Part shown: positions 61,701 to 64,000 of the stretch, piece by piece
Position numbering within the stretch: position 1 is the stretch's first letter
Layout of the letters: the number at the start of each line of letters is the position of its first letter
Assembly: GCF_004210375.1 (NCBI RefSeq)
Contig: NC_134833.1
Span: 143,274,127-143,338,126, forward strand
Length of the DNA stretch: 64,000 bases
Source of the DNA: Tachypleus tridentatus
Lineage: Eukaryota; Arthropoda; Merostomata; Xiphosura; Limulidae
Reading direction: 5' to 3'
Translations under genes and position numbers: made by a program
Notes under the pieces: model-generated
Seen by the model: only the letters and a program-made list of their open reading frames with translations
Databases searched by the model: none
What the model was told of the DNA's origin: nothing

Positions 61701-62656
61701 AAATTCCAATGAAAATTTTAAGAACCATGTCATTTTTGTATATGATGAAATATGTTTAAAAGCTACTTGTTATTTTGTTATAATAAGTCTGTTTTGAATG
61801 TTAGACCATAGGCATTTGAAACAAGCATTCCAAAGATATATTGTATCTATCACAACTGATAGTCAGATGTCCTCAACTGGGCTTGAATCATGGCAGAAAT
61901 ATTAGTTAAATTCTATGCTAAGTGTGTTCATGTCTGTAATCAAAATATTATTTTCTTCACATGTAGTCTTTGAAAAAATAGTGTTGGTTATTAAATCTGT
62001 GTAAATTGTTATTCGTAATATTTGTTATTTTATTAGATTGTAATTTTTTTGACCAAATGGATTATTTCTGCTTTAAACAAACTTTAGTATAGACTCTTGA
62101 GAATAAATTGTAATCTTTAACAATAAATTTGTTTGAAATGTTTGCATTTCTGTAGGTAGTAAGACACTCTCATAGTAATAATGACAAAGCATCAAACAAT
62201 TGTATCAAATAAGAAGTTATATCTGCTTTCATTAATAGGGCACTGATATTAGCTACAAACTTTAGTATAGACTCTTGAGAATAAATTGTAATCTTTAACA
62301 ATAAATTTGTTTGAAATGTTTGCATTTCTGTAGGTAGTAAGACACTCTCATAGTAATAATGACAAAGCATCAAACAATTGTATCAAATAAGAAGTTATAT
62401 CTGCTTTCATTAAAAGGGCACTGATATTAGCTACGTGAACAAGTTACATCAGGAATTTGCTTCTCACCCAAACTACGTTCGAGGAGATGACCGTCGACGA
62501 TGGGATATTGAATTTGGTGTTAATCATTATGCTGGTGAAGTTGTTTATACTGTTGATGGATTTTTGGAGAAGAATAAAGATGTGCAACAAGATCAACTGT
62601 TTGATTTAATGCAGTTTTCTTCTAATGCCTTAGTTAAAGATCTCACAAATTTCCAG
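40773..62656 (+). CDS. Unconventional myosin heavy chain, N-terminal 544 residues (gene continues beyond window)
   Basis: Eleven exons join in phase to 544 codons: 40773-40797, 41844-41950, 48269-48331, 48610-48753, 53542-53650, 55098-55672, 56640-56789, 57161-57253, 60882-60956, 61583-61633, 62417-62656. The product is an actin-based ATPase motor. Visible are GVPDM (about 14-18), [16 protein letters not shown] (45-60), P-loop SGESGAGKT (106-114), [18 protein letters not shown], switch [10 protein letters not shown] (157-165), switch [10 protein letters not shown] (383-390), and [20 protein letters not shown] in the lower 50-kDa part. The rest of the motor, IQ motifs and tail lie outside. WVEQQ..EA..ILEAFGNAKT and [12 protein letters not shown] most recall the VII/X/XV group with MyTH4-FERM tails, but the class is unresolved. 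There is no N-terminal SH3-like domain; only about 13 residues precede GVPDM. Confidence 0.95.
41018..41094 (-). repeat. SINE family 2 fragment, minus orientation
   Basis: agcatagccacatcgggcta, tctgctgagtccaccgcgg, agtaatcgaac; truncated within the T-arm region. Located in myosin intron 1. Confidence 0.8.
41543..41600 (+). repeat. SINE family 2 tail fragment
   Basis: ccctcggtggactcagcaga, tagcttgatgtggctttact, aaaacacatgcac: only the 3' half remains. Confidence 0.75.
41844..41950 (+). CDS. Myosin exon 2
   Basis: Acceptor tctttcag, donor gtatcc. Codes [20 protein letters not shown] and [15 protein letters not shown], the usual motor-domain start (G-V-x-D-M, N-L-x-x-R-Y, x-I-Y). Exon 3 supplies the expected TYTG. 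Confidence 0.88.
41951..46170 (+). other. Myosin intron 2, left part: no gene or element recognised
   Basis: AT-rich. A CpG-richer patch at about 42985-43265, with a 92-codon minus-strand frame of no recognisable domain, stands out slightly. Short TA and TG microsatellites lie near 42466-42484. Confidence 0.4.
46172..46446 (+). repeat. SINE family 1, full copy with near-perfect target-site duplication
   Basis: Flanked by ATTCAAACCA (46162-46171) and ATTGAAACCA (46447-46456), one mismatch. Head ggcccggcatggccacgtgg, ctactcgtaatctgaggg, full body. Confidence 0.93.
46847..47246. mobile_element. Non-autonomous DNA transposon (MITE), TA-flanked
   Basis: Left end CCGTGTTTCTCCGATAATAA and right end cttattttcggagaaacacgg are inverted repeats of about 20 bp, with TA on each side. 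Subterminal ataagccctag/ctagtgt..attttgg motifs are repeated inward. The centre holds a tandem AT repeat (about 37 bp, agtttattttaaatggttag). No transposase. Confidence 0.85.
48269..48331 (+). CDS. Myosin exon 3
   Basis: A 63-bp exon, acceptor actattag, donor gtaagt. Codes [21 protein letters not shown], containing the VNPY motif near the nucleotide pocket. Confidence 0.9.
48610..48753 (+). CDS. Myosin exon 4 (P-loop)
   Basis: Acceptor ttttaaag, donor gtaatt; 48 codons from [20 protein letters not shown] to [11 protein letters not shown]. It ends inside the ATP-binding P-loop; Thr114 comes from exon 5. Confidence 0.93.
48957..49062 (+). repeat. SINE family 2, full copy inserted into an older copy
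   Basis: A 106-bp unit, gcccaccgctagtacagtgg ... ggctttgttataag, bounded by the 11-bp duplication AGTAAAGCCAC (48946-48956, 49063-49073). The head has a perfect 7-bp acceptor-like stem GCCCACC/GGTGGGC and T arm AGGGG-TTCGATT-CCCCT. The loop TTTACAA would give anticodon TAC (Val-like). Confidence 0.96.
49063..49164 (-). repeat. Older SINE family 2 copy, minus, interrupted
   Basis: agccacatcgggctatctgc, gtccaccgaggggaattcaa, aaatccaaagacttaccgca. Its 3' tail (tttatcttatagtaaagccac) lies left of the insert at about 48936-48956. Confidence 0.9.
49449..49572 (+). repeat. SINE family 2
   Basis: ttcggatttacaatgctaaa, gggttcgattcacctcggtg, atagcagatagtccgatgcg, then a cacacacagacacacac tail. Confidence 0.88.
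49573..50783 (+). other. Myosin intron 3, unassigned stretch
   Basis: No exon, RNA gene or mobile element was recognised. Confidence 0.4.
50795..51070 (+). repeat. SINE family 1, full copy with target-site duplication
   Basis: Flanked by CCTATTTCCGG (50784-50794 and 51071-51081). Head ggcttggcatggtcaggtgg, cgactcgtaacccgaggg, gggttcgaaacccc; full body; caaaccaaac tail. Confidence 0.96.
51082..53541 (+). other. Myosin intron 3, right part, with a CpG-richer patch
   Basis: 51290-51540 is richer in CpG (agaacgcgtaaaggttcg, gtcgtcgtgaaacaacgaca) and has short frames on both strands, none recognised. It could be an eroded element or a regulatory block. The remainder is plain AT-rich intron. Confidence 0.35.
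53542..53650 (+). CDS. Myosin exon 5
   Basis: Acceptor ttattacag, donor gtatgt. Codes [14 protein letters not shown]... then [17 protein letters not shown]. It completes the P-loop and leads to switch I. It ends in phase 1, matching exon 6. Confidence 0.93.
55098..55672 (+). CDS. Myosin exon 6 (switch I, upper 50-kDa domain)
   Basis: The longest exon (575 bp), acceptor tgtggcag, donor gtaaat. Codes [49 protein letters not shown] and [15 protein letters not shown]. Switch I is intact. Confidence 0.95.
56640..56789 (+). CDS. Myosin exon 7 (switch II)
   Basis: Acceptor gatgtcag, donor gtaagt. Codes [20 protein letters not shown] to [20 protein letters not shown] is switch II. Confidence 0.95.
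57161..57253 (+). CDS. Myosin exon 8
   Basis: Acceptor aacttcag, donor gtgagt. Codes [20 protein letters not shown] to EQEI, the relay-helix region after switch II. Confidence 0.94.
57290..60190 (-). pseudogene. Long decayed CR1-like LINE in myosin intron 8
   Basis: Minus-strand pieces run in the order of a CR1-type ORF2: endonuclease ([26 protein letters not shown] near 59747-59968), reverse transcriptase ([49 protein letters not shown] at 58031-58276) and C-terminal region ([31 protein letters not shown] at 57438-57683). Many stops and frameshifts make it inactive. It opposes the host gene. Confidence 0.85.
60882..60956 (+). CDS. Myosin exon 9
   Basis: Acceptor ggttacag, donor gtaaga; 25 codons, [16 protein letters not shown] and TECLELLEK, matching the usual E-x-I-x-W/F ... 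F-x-D-N-x-x-C-x-x-L-I segment. Confidence 0.92.
61583..61633 (+). CDS. Myosin exon 10
   Basis: A 51-bp exon, acceptor cttttacag, donor gtaaca. Codes [17 protein letters not shown], the L-L-x-E-E-C-x-x-P segment. It joins exon 11 in phase 0 to give IPKGTD. Confidence 0.9.
62077..62434 (+). repeat. 178-bp tandem duplication spanning an exon boundary
   Basis: Two copies, 62077-62254 and from 62255 on, differ at about one visible base (aatag versus aaaag before the exon). Each carries intron sequence, the acceptor AG and the first 18 coding bases of exon 11 (GGCACTGATATTAGCTAC). Translation from the upstream acceptor reads GTDISYKL then TAG, so the upstream copy cannot be spliced in productively by itself. 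Confidence 0.92.
62417..62656 (+). CDS. Myosin exon 11 (last exon visible)
   Basis: Acceptor cattaaaag, donor gtcagt; 80 codons from [14 protein letters not shown] to [20 protein letters not shown]. Its first 18 bases and acceptor are duplicated 178 bp upstream. The following 1.3 kb shows no further myosin exon. Confidence 0.93.
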
Positions 62657-64000
62657 GTCAGTAAAATTTCAGAATGAAAAGTTTTGAAATCAGCAATATC
62701 TTTTAATGAAAGTGAAATAAGTTATAGCTGCATTTTATGCAAAGCTAAAAGTTTGCTTTTGAAGGTGATATCTTACTTCTGCACAGAGGAATGCCATTTC
62801 CCTCATACATCTTCCAATGAGATTTGTATGCCTCTAACTTTGAACTAAGTCCCATTTAAAATCACATGTGTAATGTGAACTGTGCTGTTGCTTTGAATGC
62901 AACAATAGCCCTCCACTAATAGAGCATTATGCAACCTCCATATGCAGTTACTTCCTCTGTGCACTTTCACTTCAAATAACTTCATTTTCTCCTTGACACT
63001 TATTAACCCTTTCACAATGGATCAAAGGTCAAATGTCTTGTATTTGTGTACTTTCTTTTAAAATTTTATTGAGCTACAATTTTAAGAATTTATGTTAATA
63101 AGTTTGGTATGAAAGTGTAGATTATAATTTAAACATTAATATTATAAATGAGTTAATTTTTTAATTTAAAAGTAAAATTAAAAGAACATACACCTAAATA
63201 TTGATTTTTGTGATGTCAAAATACTAAATCTATAGTTTTGTACAAACTATGAACTCAAATTACCAATATTGACAAGCGAGAATATAAAATGAAAATCCTC
63301 ATATCTTTTATTTTTCTAAGATGTGGCTTATGTACTTAATCAAACATAGTGGTCCTATTTACCTCTATCCATTTTTGGAAATGGTCCCTGTATAGGCTTA
63401 CTTCAAGATATGAGTGTGAATAACCAGTTGGCAGCTTATTGGTTTTTCTCATGCATTTTAATCTGTTAAAAGGCTCCTACATCCCTCTGAACCAAGAGTT
63501 CAATGAGATAGGTTGTCTTTAGTCTGCTCAAAGTTTCATTTTTCTTAGACCTAAATACAGCTAAATATAAGCTTGTTAAATTATAGTGGAATTCTGTGGT
63601 ATTAATATAGTAATTTACGATGTTTTTTTTTTCGTTTTTCAACTGTAAATTTTAAACCTTACAAATTTTTTATTTCACTTCCTCTGCGTGTGAAATCTTA
63701 AAAGGCTTATCAACCCATGTTCAGCAACAAATAAGTTTAAAGGTTTTAGTTAGAAGACTAGCTTTTAAGATAAATAAGTTTAATAATTTGTTTCTAAATA
63801 GTAATAATCTATTTAGACATATAATGTATAATAATCGGAATGTGACTGTATATTACAAAACACTATCCACTGAAACCCAGTCAAGACAGTCACTTTGTAA
63901 AGGTTAAATGTTAGTTTAATGTAACTGAATATGGTAACATGAGTGCACATGCACCTCATCAGTGCAAGTTATGTAATGTTAGCTAAGCATGACTGGAAGG
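62657..64000 (+). other. Myosin intron 11 (incomplete), nothing recognised
   Basis: Begins with donor gtcagt after exon 11. No further motor exon was found up to the window edge. Confidence 0.5.

Noticed and set aside
62239-62274. Upstream copy of the exon 11 start as an alternative exon
   Set aside because: It reads into TAG after eight codons and has no matching donor, so it is listed only as a duplicated acceptor.

Overview
The window is animal nuclear DNA. It is AT-rich, with spliced genes, GT-AG introns of 0.2 to 6.6 kb and many interspersed retroelements. Protein similarity and the abundance of a tRNA-headed SINE that I associate with horseshoe crab genomes suggest a chelicerate arthropod, perhaps a horseshoe crab. 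The lineage is inference; the gene structures are read directly.

There are three protein-coding genes. A single-exon membrane-anchored short-chain dehydrogenase of the retinol dehydrogenase 11-14 type lies on the minus strand (11862-12893). About 180 bp away, head to head on the plus strand, is an eight-exon ECH1 gene (13076-31264) for delta(3,5)-delta(2,4)-dienoyl-CoA isomerase of fatty acid beta-oxidation. All eight exons join in frame to 319 residues, with an Arg-rich N-terminus and a C-terminal SKL peroxisomal signal. The third gene starts at 40773 on the plus strand and runs off the right edge. It encodes an unconventional myosin; eleven exons give its first 544 residues, about three quarters of a motor domain, with P-loop, switch I and switch II intact.

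Layout: 1-11800 is intergenic, with SINEs and a decayed Gypsy element interrupted by the 3' end of an I/Jockey-like LINE. 11862-31264 is the RDH/ECH1 pair; ECH1 intron 3 holds CR1 LINE debris, a large inverted repeat and a DIRS-like retroelement fossil with inverted termini. 31265-40700 is intergenic and dense in SINEs. 40773-64000 is the myosin gene, with SINEs and a TA-flanked MITE in intron 2, a SINE inserted in a SINE in intron 3, a long minus-strand CR1 fossil in intron 8, and a 178-bp tandem duplication spanning the acceptor of exon 11.

The most interesting signal is shared by the repeats. Three different tRNA-headed SINE families and the LINE end in the same two-part stem-loop (outer stem, GAT/GAG, AGC, loop, GCT, T, outer stem). 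The outer-stem sequences differ between families while pairing is largely kept. This points to a LINE-SINE partnership through a common 3' recognition hairpin. Two other items deserve attention: ECH1 carries Gln where the catalytic Glu of the family is expected, and a repeat in the 34-37 kb region has a core resembling a hammerhead ribozyme.
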